Notes: a model not told the origin generated them from the letters alone. A stretch of DNA of 37,503 nt from a bacterium (GCA_030017475.1 JASEIO010000013.1:1-37503), one strand, 5' to 3'; shown: positions 25,871 through 37,503, counted from the stretch's first letter. Made by a program: numbers and translations.

Positions 25871-26652
25871 TCTTAGATGATATTGTAAAAAATAAAAGAA
25901 AAGAGATTGAAGAGAAAAAGAGAAGAATCTCATTGGAAGAATTGAAGTCACGTGTTAAGGATGCACCCTCTCCTTTGGATTTTAAAAGGGCTGTAACTAG
26001 AAATGAGTATAACCCTATAAAATTAATAGCTGAAATAAAGGGAAAATCCCCTTCAATGGATCCAATAGAAGATTTAGATCCTAAAGGCTTAGCTGTAAAC
26101 TACGAATTATCTGGGGCTTCAGCAATCTCTGTAGTCACAGATAATAAGTTTTTTAAAGGTTCTTTGGATATATTGCGAGAGGTTAAACAAATAACAAATA
26201 TCCCTGTTTTAAGCAAGGACTTTATAATAGACCCATACCAGATTTATGAATCAAGGTGCTTTCAAGCTGATTCGATTCTCTTAATTGCTTCCATACTAAA
26301 TGCAAAAGAGCTCAAGAATTTCTTATGTTTGGCCCGGGATTTGGGAATGAGTTGTGTTGTAGAGGTTCATTCTGATCAGGATTTAGACAAGGCGCTCTCT
26401 GCATCCCCTGAAATAATTGGTGTAAATAACCGTAGCCTTTATACATTTTTGGTCGACTTAAATACAACATTACGGCTTAAGCCTCAGATACCAAGAGATA
26501 AAACAATTATTGGAATGAGTGGGGTAAAGCAAAGGGAGTATGTAGAATTATTGGAAGAAAAAGGGGTTGATGCTGTATTGGTCGGTGAAGCACTACTACG
26601 GAGCAAAGATCCAGGGAGAAAAATCAAGGAGTTACTTGGAAAGGATGTGTAG
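25867..26652 (+). CDS. trpC: Indole-3-glycerol-phosphate synthase
   Basis: Cyclises carboxyphenylaminodeoxyribulose phosphate to indole-3-glycerol phosphate on a TIM barrel. Seen: [11 protein letters not shown] (E56, K58), [14 protein letters not shown] (K117), VVEVHS (E166), GVNNRSL (N187, R189) and the phosphate-binding [11 protein letters not shown]. The usual ESG motif near the end of the barrel reads MSG (M217 where the family has a conserved Glu), and SPSK is SPSM. The 261 residues are normal and the reading frame is intact. Overlaps trpD as ATGA. Probably still functional, since the general acid and base lysines remain. Confidence 0.95.
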   Translation: MILDDIVKNKRKEIEEKKRRISLEELKSRVKDAPSPLDFKRAVTRNEYNPIKLIAEIKGKSPSMDPIEDLDPKGLAVNYELSGASAISVVTDNKFFKGSLDILREVKQITNIPVLSKDFIIDPYQIYESRCFQADSILLIASILNAKELKNFLCLARDLGMSCVVEVHSDQDLDKALSASPEIIGVNNRSLYTFLVDLNTTLRLKPQIPRDKTIIGMSGVKQREYVELLEEKGVDAVLVGEALLRSKDPGRKIKELLGKDV

Positions 26653-26670
26653 TAGGAGGAAATATTCATA

Positions 26671-26743
26671 ACCCCCTGTTCATTAACCGTTTTAAAAATT
26701 TGAAGACCAAACTTTTTAAATTGGGTCAAAAAGGGGGTGTTTT
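26671..26743 (+). terminator. Nested hairpin after trpC, possible terminator
   Basis: Outer arms ACCCCCT (26671-26677) and AGGGGGT (26732-26738) enclose an inner stem TTTAAAAATTTG (26691-26702) pairing with CAAACTTTTTAAA (26708-26720) with one bulge. The outer arm is followed by GTTTTT. It lies 18 nt after the trpC stop and would suit an intrinsic terminator separating the trp genes from dnaA, although the long enclosed loop is unusual. Confidence 0.4.
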
Positions 26744-26817
26744 TATAAATCTTTCTACCCTGAAACATATTGACAACCAAGTGATTCTGACTTTTTTTAT
26801 ATATAGATCTTTTTTGG

Positions 26818-26846
26818 TTGCTTTTTTAATCGGTAATGCTTATAAT
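26818..26846 (+). promoter_or_regulatory. Candidate dnaA promoter
   Basis: TTGCTT at 26818-26823, 17-nt spacer, perfect TATAAT at 26841-26846. Two DnaA boxes lie about 35 nt downstream, as in autoregulated dnaA promoters. The leader would be about 300 nt. Confidence 0.45.
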
Positions 26847-26880
26847 GATAGTTGGTGGTCTGGAAAATATAGATATTGCC

Positions 26881-27146
26881 TGTGGATAATATGTGGATAA
26901 ATTAAAGATTATCGATTTTCATCTTCCTATATTATCTATGTTTAGATACCCTCATAAAAACCTCTTTCTCGCCCCCTTTGTTAAGGAAAAATATCTGTAA
27001 ATATATTAATTACAAACAATTAGAGTTTATCCACAAGTGAGTGTATGTTTGTGAGTAAGACATGAATTTGGTTATTTAAATACAAGAATCTGACTTTAAA
27101 TAGTTTAATAGATAGTTGTGAATAACCTGTGAATAAATGTGAATAA
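26881..27146 (+). promoter_or_regulatory. DnaA-box cluster upstream of dnaA
   Basis: The 503-bp gap before dnaA holds, besides the trpC hairpin and candidate promoter: TGTGGATAA at 26881-26889 and 26892-26900 (minus boxes TTATCCACA), TTATCCACA at 27027-27035 (plus), and three TGTGAATAA at 27117-27125, 27128-27136 and 27138-27146, spaced 10-11 nt, ending just before the dnaA ribosome binding site. Three boxes are perfect consensus. The close tandem suggests cooperative DnaA filament binding, for autoregulation or as one arm of the origin. No gene is seen in this gap. Confidence 0.8.
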
Positions 27147-27155
27147 GGGGTAGGT

Positions 27156-28493
27156 ATGGATAGTGGTATATGGGAAAAGACAATTTCAATTATTCAAAAG
27201 GAATTAAAGAATCAAGGTGTTGAAGCTTGGCTTAAACTAACGAAATTTTTAGATTACTCACAGGATGAAATAGTGATTGGGGTACTAAACAATTTTCTTA
27301 TAGAAAGATTAAGTCAATATAAAGGGTTGTTTGAGGAGGTGTTAGAAAGGTTAAATCAGAAACCTACCAAAATCCGATTTGTGGTTTCTAAAGAGATTTC
27401 TTTAGATAATAATATTGAAGATACAACAATTAAAACTACCCCCAAAAATGGTTTTAGAGGGAATCCAAAATACACCTTTGAAAATTTTGTAGTAGGGGAA
27501 TCAAACAGGTTTGCCCACGCCGCCTGCTTAGCGGTATCAAAAAATCCTTCCAAAACCTACAATCCTTTATTTATCTATGGTGGGGTTGGTTTGGGAAAAA
27601 CACATTTGATGCACGCCATTGGACAGGCAGTTGAAAAAGATAAAAATAAAAAAGGATTAAAGATTTTTTATACCTCTACAGAACAATTTACTAACGAATT
27701 TATTGATTCTATCACCCAAGGAAAACCGTTAACAGGTTTTAGAAACAAATATAGAAATATTGATATCTTGTTGATCGATGATATCCATTTTTTAGCAGGT
27801 AAGGAATCGACACAAATGGAATTTTTTCATACCTTTAATACCCTATATGAATCTCACCGTCAAATAGTTATATCAAGTGATAGGCCACCGAAGGAAATTC
27901 CAACTTTAGAAGAGAGGTTAAGGTCTCGCTTTGAGTGTGGATTGATTACAGATATCCAGCCACCAGATTTTGAAACAAGGTATGCAATCTTAAAAAAGAA
28001 GGCTGAGTCAGGAAACATAAAGATTCAGGATGATGTAATCTATTTTATCGCCTCAAGAATAAAATACAATATTAGAGAATTAGAAGGTGCTTTAATTAGA
28101 GTAGTTGCCTATTCCTCCCTTAAAAATAGACCGATAGATCTACCTTTGGCAAGAGATATCTTAAAAGATGTTTTAGTTGAAGAAAAGGAGGGATTAAAAC
28201 ATATCTCTATTGATTTAATTCAAAGAAAGGTGGCTAAATATTTTAAGCTATCCCCTAACGATATGAAGGTTAAAAAAAGAAATGTATCGGTTTCATTTCC
28301 TCGACAAATCGCTATGTATTTATCAAGAGAATTAACTAATTGTTCTTTACCAGAAATTGGAAGAGAATTTGGAGGAAGGGATCATACCACAGTTATGTAT
28401 GCGTATGAGAAAATAAAAAATAGGATTAAAGATGACCCTGATTTTAATAAAGAGATTGATAAAATAATTAATGAGTTAAGGGATATTGTTTAA
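27156..28493 (+). CDS. dnaA: Chromosomal replication initiator DnaA
   Basis: AAA+ protein that binds DnaA boxes and melts the origin. Seen: N-terminal domain I (about 1-75, helicase-loader contact), a short linker, Walker A GGVGLGKT at 142-149, Walker B DILLIDDIHFL at about 203-213, sensor and arginine-finger region LEERLRSRFECGL, and the domain IV signature GGRDHTTVMYAYEKI that reads DnaA boxes. The 445 residues are typical. Start ATG follows AAGGGG. It is surrounded by DnaA boxes on both sides and followed by dnaN, DUF721 and gyrB. Confidence 0.98.
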   Translation: MDSGIWEKTISIIQKELKNQGVEAWLKLTKFLDYSQDEIVIGVLNNFLIERLSQYKGLFEEVLERLNQKPTKIRFVVSKEISLDNNIEDTTIKTTPKNGFRGNPKYTFENFVVGESNRFAHAACLAVSKNPSKTYNPLFIYGGVGLGKTHLMHAIGQAVEKDKNKKGLKIFYTSTEQFTNEFIDSITQGKPLTGFRNKYRNIDILLIDDIHFLAGKESTQMEFFHTFNTLYESHRQIVISSDRPPKEIPTLEERLRSRFECGLITDIQPPDFETRYAILKKKAESGNIKIQDDVIYFIASRIKYNIRELEGALIRVVAYSSLKNRPIDLPLARDILKDVLVEEKEGLKHISIDLIQRKVAKYFKLSPNDMKVKKRNVSVSFPRQIAMYLSRELTNCSLPEIGREFGGRDHTTVMYAYEKIKNRIKDDPDFNKEIDKIINELRDIV

Positions 28494-28717
28494 TTGTGGA
28501 GATCTTATGAATAAAACCTTGGATTATATGTGTATAATCTGTTAATAATTTAAACCTCAAATCTATATAAAGATTATCCATATCTTTTTCACAGAATTAT
28601 CAACAAGATTACTTTTATAAATAGGTATAATTAATAATATTTATAAAAATATAAACCTTATCTACAATAACTACTTTTATTACTATAAAAAATTAGATAT
28701 CTTTAAAGGATAGAAAA
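28494..28717 (+). other. Probable replication origin element between dnaA and dnaN
   Basis: A very AT-rich 224-bp gap with DnaA-box-like nonamers TTATCCATA (28574-28582), TTTTTCACA (28585-28593), TTATCAACA (28597-28605) and TTATCTACA (28658-28666), all on the plus strand, and an almost pure A/T stretch at about 28627-28655 suited to be the unwinding element. With the boxes upstream of dnaA this suggests a bipartite origin. Confidence 0.65.
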
Positions 28718-29797
28718 ATGAAAATAGTTGGAAAAAGGAATGAGATATTAAATGGAATCCAAACCGTTCAATCAGTTGTCTCAACCAGAATAAATCTACC
28801 TATACTCTCAAACATTCTCTTAGAGGCAGAGGATAGTAACTTAAATCTCATTGCTTCAGATTTAGAGATGTTTGTAAGAAAAGAGGTAGATGTAGAAGTG
28901 ATAAGGTCTGGAAGGATAATTATTCCAGCAAGAAAATTTTATGAAATTATAAATGGATTACAGGACCAAGATGTCATTATAGAAATAGATAAAGATGATG
29001 CTATCATTTCTTGTGGGAGATCTATCTTTAATATCCCTAAATTAGACCCCACAGAATTTCCTAAATTTCCTATACTTCAAAGGGATATATCTTTTACCCT
29101 CCCTTTTATTTCATTCAAAAATATGATTAAAAAAACTATCTTTGCTACATCCACCGATAAAATACGTTATACCTTGAATGGAATCTTATTTATTTTAAAC
29201 AAAGGTTGTATAACGATGGTGGCTACAGATGGATATAGACTTTCTTTTGTTAAATATAATTTAGAAGATATAGAACAAGGATTAAACCTTTCTATAATTA
29301 TCCCTACAAAAGTCTTGAATGAATTAAATAAAACCTTAAATAGAGATGAGATTGAGGTGGTGATAAATAAAAAACAGATTGGTTTTTTTATAAACAACAC
29401 CATCTTAATCTCTAGGTTGATAGAAGGTAATTTTCCAGATTATAAAAAGGTAATTCCTAAAAATCAGAATAAGATTGAGGTTAAAAAAGAGGATCTGTTG
29501 GATGCCTGTAGGAGGGTATCTATTATAAACCAAGATATCCTTAAGTTTAGTCTTCAGAAAGATAATTTAATAATTACTGCCAATTCAGAGATTGGTGGTG
29601 TAAAAGAAGAGATAGGTATTTTATTTAATAGTCCCCCAATAGATATCGGTTTTAACCCAAAATATCTAATCGATGTTTTAAAAAATATAGAGAGTAGAGA
29701 GGTTATAATTGAGTTAAACGATAGTTTAAATCCTATATTGTTAAGACCCAGTACCTTAGAAGATTATTTTTTTGTTGTTATGCCTATGAGAATATAG
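28718..29797 (+). CDS. dnaN: DNA polymerase III sliding clamp (beta subunit)
   Basis: Ring-shaped processivity clamp for DNA polymerase III. Seen: MKIVGKRNEILNGIQTVQSVVSTR at the N-terminus, LPILSNILLEA, ATDGYRLSF in the second domain, EGNFPDYKKVIP near the third, and the C-terminal FFVVMPMRI that forms part of the peptide-binding pocket. The 359 residues make three clamp domains of usual size. Start ATG follows AAAGGA. It lies 3 nt before the DUF721 gene, so they are cotranscribed. Confidence 0.97.
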   Translation: MKIVGKRNEILNGIQTVQSVVSTRINLPILSNILLEAEDSNLNLIASDLEMFVRKEVDVEVIRSGRIIIPARKFYEIINGLQDQDVIIEIDKDDAIISCGRSIFNIPKLDPTEFPKFPILQRDISFTLPFISFKNMIKKTIFATSTDKIRYTLNGILFILNKGCITMVATDGYRLSFVKYNLEDIEQGLNLSIIIPTKVLNELNKTLNRDEIEVVINKKQIGFFINNTILISRLIEGNFPDYKKVIPKNQNKIEVKKEDLLDACRRVSIINQDILKFSLQKDNLIITANSEIGGVKEEIGILFNSPPIDIGFNPKYLIDVLKNIESREVIIELNDSLNPILLRPSTLEDYFFVVMPMRI

Positions 29798-29799
29798 AT

Positions 29800-32150
<2,351 letters not shown>

Positions 32151-32169
<19 letters not shown>

Positions 32170-33848
32170 ACCATTTTCAAGATTACCACACTTTCAATAA
32201 TCACCCAGATTTCCAGCACAAATACAGATATTCCGATGGAGAAGAGGAGCCAGTTGGAGGTGGCATAGAATTTCTGGATATTGAGGACCATGGCCCATCC
32301 GGTCATAAAAATCATAAAGACCATAGGGATAGCCGTGTACCAGATCTTGATCTTGTGGCGTGCCAGGTAGATGGTGATTACCAAGAGCGCTAACCCTGCC
32401 AACAACTGATTGACCGACCCAAACAGGGGCCAAAGCCTCATGGCACCTGCACCGCTACCATCGTAAAAGGCCAAGATGCCAGCTGTGATAATAGCAAAGA
32501 GGGTAGCTACTTGTCGTCTGGTTAACGGTTTGAAGTTGTAGGCATTGGATAACTCCATAACAACATACCGCTGGATTCTTGTGGCCGTATCTATAGTAGT
32601 GGCTGCGAAGGAGACAATGAAGACGGCCATAACGGACATGGAAATCTTGGCAGGAATGCCGTAGCTCTGAACCAGGTTGGCCGAACCCTCGATAAAGGCC
32701 GCAAGTTTGTAAACCAGCCCTTTATCTCCAATCCAGCTTGCATAGTGGTGATTGAAGGCGGCTGCGCCGGTAAAACCAGCCAATCCAAGTCCAATTCCAG
32801 CAGCAACTGCAACAATGGCCAGGGTAGCCAAGGCCCCTTCCATCAACATACCACCATAGCCAATAAACAGAGAGCTGGGTTCGGAATCACACTGCTTAGA
32901 TGAAGTTCCTGAACTGACCAGGCTGTGAAACCCTGAGATCGCCCCACAGGCAATAACCACAAAAATAAAAGGCCAAATAGATGGGGCTCCCTTGGCGGAA
33001 AGATTAAATGCCGGAGCCACCATAGGCGGATGGGCAACAATTACGCCAAGGGTAAGTAGTACCATGGCAATTATTAACTGATGGGAGTTAATGAAGTCCC
33101 GTGGTTGCAACAAGGTTTGGACAGGAAGAATCGAGGCTAACCAGGCGTCAAGGACAATAACAATAAGCATCCAGGTAATCAGGGCCGATTTTTCACTCAT
33201 ACCGAACATAACCTTAAAGTCAATCGGAAGATATGCCCCGATAACCACTGTAATATACATAATAAGTACAGCAGCAATACTGAGCCAAAAGGCATCTTTG
33301 CCCTTTTTGTAAATCAGGTAACCAAGATAAATGGCAATGGGAATCTCAAACCAGATCGGGATTACGGCTTGAGGATACTTGGTAAAGAGAATGGCAATGA
33401 TAAGGGCGAATATAGCGATTACTATCAAGAGTTCAAAGAAGATGATTAACAGGAAAAGGGTTCGAACCCTCTTATTTACGATATCCGAAGCCAAATCGCC
33501 AATGGAGCGCCCCTGTCCTCTTAGAGAAACTACCATGGCGCCAAAATCATGGACAGCCCCAAAAAAGATTGAACCGAAAAAGATCCACATAGCGGCTGGC
33601 ACCCAACCCCAGATAATGCCAATTGCCGGTCCCACAATAGGGCCTAAGCCGGCAATAGATGTGAAGTGATGTCCGAAAAGGATATGTTTGTTGGTAGGTA
33701 CAAAATCATGGTTGTCCTGAAGTGCGCGGCTAGGACAAATGGCCTCTGGGTCTAACTTGAAAATCTTGCGGGCCAAAAACTTTCCATAGGTATGATAGGC
33801 AATAATATAGCCTACCATCATAATGGAAGCCAAAACCAATGAGTTCAT
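32151..33848 (-). CDS. cstA: CstA-family peptide/pyruvate transporter
   Basis: Carbon-starvation protein A family: multi-pass inner-membrane symporter for peptides or pyruvate. Seen: MNSLVLASIMMVGYIIAYHTYGKFLARKIFKLD, then PTNKHILFGHHFTSIAGLGPIVGPAIG, AVHDFGAMVVSLRGQGRSIGDLA, DAWLASILPVQTLLQPRDFIN, GFHSLVSSGTSSKQ and FAATTIDTATRIQRY, with about 15 membrane segments. The 565 residues match the short CstA forms rather than the 700-residue E. coli type. Start ATG follows GAAGGGAG. Base composition differs from its neighbours: two 60-base lines counted inside it are 53% and 55% GC and one is 42%, against 35% for a line of gyrB. It also interrupts another gene, so recent acquisition is likely. Confidence 0.95.
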
Positions 33849-33877
33849 GATAGTACTCCCTTCTATTGCTTCATTAG

Positions 33878-36028
33878 CTATTCCTCAAGGTCTACCTTGT
33901 CAAACGAGTCCTCTTCCTCCTCTTCTGGCTTCGAGATTGAATCCCAATCGATAGTATGGGTATTATAATTAGTATTAGAATGTTTATAATGTTTAATACA
34001 ATAAGAGACTGGCTCTATGCCTTTAATAAATACCTCATTTATTGTTTTAGGACAGAATGGTGTGGCTAATAAGCCAGTCTCTTCACAAACTCTAGCGTAA
34101 CATATATTTTGAGGGACCCGGAAATTATGGAAGGGGATATTGGACCTTAAAAAGAAATCCGTGAATATTGGAGCTGCTACTACCCCTCCTACCTGCCCTT
34201 TTCCTAAAGATATCCTTCCTTCATCATGCCCAATCCAAACCCCAGCGCACAGATCCGGAGTATAACCAATGAACCAGGCATCAACAAAATTATCTGAGGT
34301 TCCAGTTTTTCCTGCGATTGGATAAGGGATTCGTGCTCCTACTGTTTTAGCGGCAGTTCCTCTTTTTACTACCCCTTGCAATAGACTGGTAATGATATAA
34401 GCAGTCTCTTCTGACAAAACCCGGCATCTCTTTGGGACATTCTTCATCAATGAATTTCCTTCTCTATCTTCGATATATCTTATGGCAATTGGTTCTACTC
34501 TAATCCCTAAATTGGCAAAGGTTGAATATGCCACTACCAGTTCAAGTGGTGTAACTTCTGAGGTTCCTAAAGCCAAAGATAGGTTAGGCCTTAACACACT
34601 TTTTATTCCCATGTTCCTCGCATAATCAACTACCTTTTTAGGCGTAACCTTATTCATTAGTTTGACAGAAGCAACATTTATTGATTTCTCTAAGGCCTTT
34701 CTTAACCTGACCCTTCCATAAAAACCCCCAGAGTAATTATGAGGAGCCCAGGTGCCTCCCTGACATTTATAGACAACAGGGGAATCCATAATAGTACTTG
34801 CAGCGGTAAATCCTTCCTCAATAGCAGCAGCATATAAGAAAGGTTTAAAGGCCGAACCAGGTTGTCTTTTTGCCTGGACAGTTCTATTTAGTTGGTTCTC
34901 TTTCCGGAAACCAGATCCCCCTACCATAGCTTTAATGTAACCAGTTTTTGGTGAAATGGCAATAAAGGCTCCTTCTACCTTCTTCTTTCTACCCCTATTT
35001 AATCTTTCAAGCCCCTCTTTTAAAGCCTGTTGGGCATGATGCTGCATTTTTAAATCCAGGGTTGTATAAACCTTAAGTCCTCCCTTGTAAATGGCATTTT
35101 CTCCGTATTTCTCTTCTAATCTTTGCCTTATGTATTCTACAAAGTAAGGGGCTTTATTGATGGAGATTTTGTGCCCTTTTATCTTCTTGATGGCTTTTTG
35201 CATTGCCTTTTTTGCCTCTTCTTTCTGGAGAGAATTGATGTACCCGAGGGCGTACATCCTGTTTAAAACATCAGACTGTCGAGCAATTGCAGATTCTGGA
35301 TGGAGAATTGGAGAGTATCTATTTGGAGCCCTTGGTATACCTGCAAGGAGTGCACACTCTGCCAAGTTTAATTCCTTTGTGGATTTATTAAAATAGAAGT
35401 TACTGGCTGCTTCAATTCCATAAATACCATGTCCAAAATATATCTTATTCAAGTATCTCTCTAAGATTTCATCCTTTGTATATCCCAGTTCAATCTTTAA
35501 GGCCAGGATCATCTCTTGAATTTTCCTGGAGAAGGTTCGTTCTCGGGTTAAAAATAATATCTTTGAAAGCTGCTGTGTAATAGTTGACCCACCCTCTTTT
35601 ATTCGCAAGGCTTTCAGATTCACCCAGAATGCACGTAAAATACCCTTTAGCGAAATCCCCTTATGTTTATAGAAATTGGCATCTTCAATAGATATTATGG
35701 CATTTATTAGATCTTTAGGGCAGTCCTCTAAACCAATGATTTCTCTTTCTTCTGTTCCAAATTTAGCTATAATTTGGTTATCTATAGAATAGATCTTTGT
35801 GGGGATTGCCCAGCTTTTACCTGTATATTCCTCTAAGGAAGAGAGGGAAGGCAATTCTTGTAACAAAGCCAGAATCACTCCTGCTCCAGCTCCTATCCCA
35901 ATAGTCAGGCAAAGAAGGAAGGCATAGATTATTCCCTTTTTAAATCCCTTCTCTTTTCTGGGCTTATAAGGAGAGAATACCTTAATCCTTTTATCTTTAT
36001 CTATTCTTCTCTTTCTTTTCCGATACAT
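33878..36028 (-). CDS. Class A penicillin-binding protein 1A (transglycosylase/transpeptidase)
   Basis: Bifunctional peptidoglycan synthase anchored in the inner membrane. Seen: basic cytoplasmic tail (1-30), membrane anchor (about 32-56), GT51 glycosyltransferase with IEDANFYKHKGIS (catalytic Glu), EGGSTITQQL, RKIQEMILALKIE and YLNKIYFGHGIYGIEAAS; transpeptidase with RQPGSAFKPFLY (SxxK serine), KSINVASVKL (SxN) and GKTGTSDNFVDAWFIGYTPD (KTG). A Cys-rich tail (CYARVCEETGLLATPFCPKT) and an acidic end follow. The 716 residues are typical of PBP1A (mrcA/ponA). Only 2 nt separate it from rpoN, so it is the second gene of that operon. Confidence 0.95.
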   Translation of the reverse strand: MYRKRKRRIDKDKRIKVFSPYKPRKEKGFKKGIIYAFLLCLTIGIGAGAGVILALLQELPSLSSLEEYTGKSWAIPTKIYSIDNQIIAKFGTEEREIIGLEDCPKDLINAIISIEDANFYKHKGISLKGILRAFWVNLKALRIKEGGSTITQQLSKILFLTRERTFSRKIQEMILALKIELGYTKDEILERYLNKIYFGHGIYGIEAASNFYFNKSTKELNLAECALLAGIPRAPNRYSPILHPESAIARQSDVLNRMYALGYINSLQKEEAKKAMQKAIKKIKGHKISINKAPYFVEYIRQRLEEKYGENAIYKGGLKVYTTLDLKMQHHAQQALKEGLERLNRGRKKKVEGAFIAISPKTGYIKAMVGGSGFRKENQLNRTVQAKRQPGSAFKPFLYAAAIEEGFTAASTIMDSPVVYKCQGGTWAPHNYSGGFYGRVRLRKALEKSINVASVKLMNKVTPKKVVDYARNMGIKSVLRPNLSLALGTSEVTPLELVVAYSTFANLGIRVEPIAIRYIEDREGNSLMKNVPKRCRVLSEETAYIITSLLQGVVKRGTAAKTVGARIPYPIAGKTGTSDNFVDAWFIGYTPDLCAGVWIGHDEGRISLGKGQVGGVVAAPIFTDFFLRSNIPFHNFRVPQNICYARVCEETGLLATPFCPKTINEVFIKGIEPVSYCIKHYKHSNTNYNTHTIDWDSISKPEEEEEDSFDKVDLEE

Positions 36029-36030
36029 TC

Positions 36031-37383
36031 CTATTGCTTTCTCAGATTAGAGGGAAGGATTCCTAAATCCTCCCGATATTTAGTAACTGTTCTACGGGAT
36101 ATAGTTATTCCACAGGATCTCAGAATCTTACAGATCGCTTGATCAGACAATGGGGAGAGCTCTTTTGTTATCAAATCTTTTATCTCTTCCTTTACTGCTC
36201 GAGATGATATCCTGCCGTTTCTCCCTTTTAATGAAGAGCTAAAGAAATATTTCAACTTAAATACCCCAAAAGGAGTTTGGGCATATTTGGAGGATACAAT
36301 TCGAGACACAGTTCCCTCATGCAGGTGTACCTTTTCAGCCACATCCTTTAACCTTAAAGGCAAAAGTGCGGTTGGACCATCCATCAAGAAGCCTTTTTGA
36401 AAGGAGAAGATTTCCTCTGATACCTTGAGCAGATTATCCCTCCTTTGTTGTAAACACCTCAAAAACCATAATGCCCTTCCCATCCTTTCTTTTATATACA
36501 CACTTACATCATCTTTAAGTTTTTTGGTTATCAAACCTTTATAATAAGGGCTAATTCGTAGGCGTGGAATAAAGCTATCGTTTAATGAAACCATAAATCC
36601 CGTATCTCCTTTTTCTACAATTATATCAGGAATGATATAATTTGTTTCCCCATAATCATAAAGCCTACCTGGCTTAGGCTCTAAGGATTGCAGGCCTTTT
36701 ATTAGCTTTTTAACCTCAGAAACACTAATCCCCAAATTTCTGGATATTTGCGTATAATTCTTTAACTGCACATCATGGAGGTGGTGTGTAACAAGCCTTT
36801 TAAGCAAGGTGTTTTCTAAACCAAGCCATTTGATTTGGATTAATAAACTCTCTTTTAGGTCTCTTGCTCCAACTCCTATCGGTTCAAAATTTTGGATTAC
36901 AAAAAGTAGCTTTTCTATGGCCTCAGGTTTTACGTCAATAAAATTTGATATCTCTTGAATAGAGTCTTTCATCAGATACCCATTATCATCAATTTTATCA
37001 ATTATTAATTCACCTATTTCGAGTTCTTTTTCAGATAGATGAGTCATATAAAGTTGCTGAAGAAGAAATTTGCGGAGGGTTGGTTTTTTACAAACAAATT
37101 TTTCAAAATCTGGCGAACCCCTTTCCTCGATACCATCTAAGTTATAAGATTCTCCTTCCTCCTCAACATATCTCTCCCAATCTATCTCTAAGTTTTTTTC
37201 TTCCGCAAAAGACTCTGTCTTTTCTAAATTAGGTACCTCTTCTAAGACTGGATTTTCCAGCAATTCCTCCTTTATCTTTTCTACTAATTGTAGGGTTCCA
37301 AGTTGTAAGATTTCCATTGCCTGCTGGAAGATGGGTGTAAAAATCAACTGCTGTTTCTGTAAAGGTTGCAGGTTCTGATCCAT
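36031..37383 (-). CDS. rpoN: RNA polymerase sigma-54 factor
   Basis: Alternative sigma factor that needs AAA+ enhancer-binding activators and reads -24/-12 promoters. Seen: Gln/Leu-rich region I (LQPLQKQQLIFTPIFQQAMEIL), acidic region II, core-binding domain with FEPIGVGARDLKESLLIQ, helix-turn-helix LKDVAEKVHLHEGTVSRIVSSKYAQTPFG, and the C-terminal RpoN box SRRTVTKYREDLGI (canonical ARRTVxKYR). The 450 residues are standard. Ribosome binding site GGAGGG. It is the first gene of an operon with the penicillin-binding protein. No enhancer-binding protein gene is in the window, and I saw no convincing -24/-12 promoter. Confidence 0.97.
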   Translation of the reverse strand: MDQNLQPLQKQQLIFTPIFQQAMEILQLGTLQLVEKIKEELLENPVLEEVPNLEKTESFAEEKNLEIDWERYVEEEGESYNLDGIEERGSPDFEKFVCKKPTLRKFLLQQLYMTHLSEKELEIGELIIDKIDDNGYLMKDSIQEISNFIDVKPEAIEKLLFVIQNFEPIGVGARDLKESLLIQIKWLGLENTLLKRLVTHHLHDVQLKNYTQISRNLGISVSEVKKLIKGLQSLEPKPGRLYDYGETNYIIPDIIVEKGDTGFMVSLNDSFIPRLRISPYYKGLITKKLKDDVSVYIKERMGRALWFLRCLQQRRDNLLKVSEEIFSFQKGFLMDGPTALLPLRLKDVAEKVHLHEGTVSRIVSSKYAQTPFGVFKLKYFFSSSLKGRNGRISSRAVKEEIKDLITKELSPLSDQAICKILRSCGITISRRTVTKYREDLGILPSNLRKQ

Positions 37384-37400
37384 TTTACCCTCCTACGTCC

Positions 37401-37429
37401 ATTATAGCAGATTAATCAAAAAAACACAA
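37401..37429 (-). promoter_or_regulatory. rpoN promoter (extended -10)
   Basis: On the minus strand TTGTGT (37429-37424), 17-nt spacer, TATAAT (37406-37401) preceded by TGC, giving a leader of about 12 nt with GGAGGG. A second possible promoter further up reads TTGACA (37493-37488), 17 nt, TACCAT (37470-37465). Confidence 0.65.
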
Positions 37430-37503
37430 TGAAAATTTTATAACTCCGTGGCTGGCATAGGTACATGGTATCCAGTCTTGTAATAATTGTCAAACAATAT
37501 TTC

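Noticed and set aside
37430-37503. Sigma54-type -24/-12 promoter upstream of rpoN
   Set aside because: TGGC-like strings are present, but no GG and GC pair at the required 10-nt spacing.

Overview
The window reads as chromosomal DNA of a Gram-negative, low-GC (spot counts about 35-40%), probably anaerobic bacterium. An outer membrane is implied by LptF/LptG, a PorV-like outer-membrane protein, a beta-barrel protein next to an ExbB/ExbD motor, and a class A penicillin-binding protein. An anaerobic style of tetrapyrrole metabolism is implied by a hemB, NirJ2-like radical SAM, ahbA, ahbB operon. I cannot name the species. The mix (Ahb-type heme genes, DUF11/TolB-propeller surface proteins, PorV, giant exported TPR protein) resembles uncultured candidate phyla of the Omnitrophota/Desantisbacteria kind; that is a guess from gene content, not a placement.

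Layout. 1-5.2 kb: uvrB (minus), then hemB, radical SAM gene, ahbA and ahbB (plus). 5.3-8.3 kb: secA and ogt (minus), with ogt probably leaderless. 8.4-16.5 kb: a minus-strand envelope block in transcription order lptF, lptG, a 59-codon orphan frame, a 1590-residue exported beta-propeller/DUF11 protein with a C-terminal sorting-type domain, and a PorV-like protein. 16.7-19.2 kb: thioredoxin with a signal-peptide-like leader broken by an in-frame TGA, an unrecognised 177-residue protein, apbE and a NifU-type scaffold. 19.3-26.7 kb: one tight plus-strand run of a 991-residue TPR protein, beta-barrel protein, exbB, exbD, trpD and trpC.

26.7-32.0 kb is the origin-proximal block: about ten DnaA-box-like sites around dnaA, then dnaN, a DUF721/DciA gene where recF usually lies, and gyrB. 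After gyrB an aminotransferase class IV gene begins but is cut off after about 50 codons, where a visibly GC-richer cstA (minus) starts. The window closes with the penicillin-binding protein and rpoN (minus) behind a good sigma70 promoter.

How the parts fit: replication initiation (dnaA, dnaN, dciA, gyrB), envelope building (lptFG, PBP1A, secA), a possible PorV-assisted export pair (CTD cargo plus PorV), and an ExbBD-energised TPR/barrel module without a tonB or tolA gene. The strongest unusual points are the TPR-barrel-ExbBD module, the thioredoxin leader with a nonsense codon, the cstA insertion that truncated a gene downstream of gyrB, the orphan frame between lptG and the propeller gene, and the 407-bp in-frame duplication inside the propeller gene. 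No tRNA, rRNA, CRISPR array, transposase or phage gene was seen.
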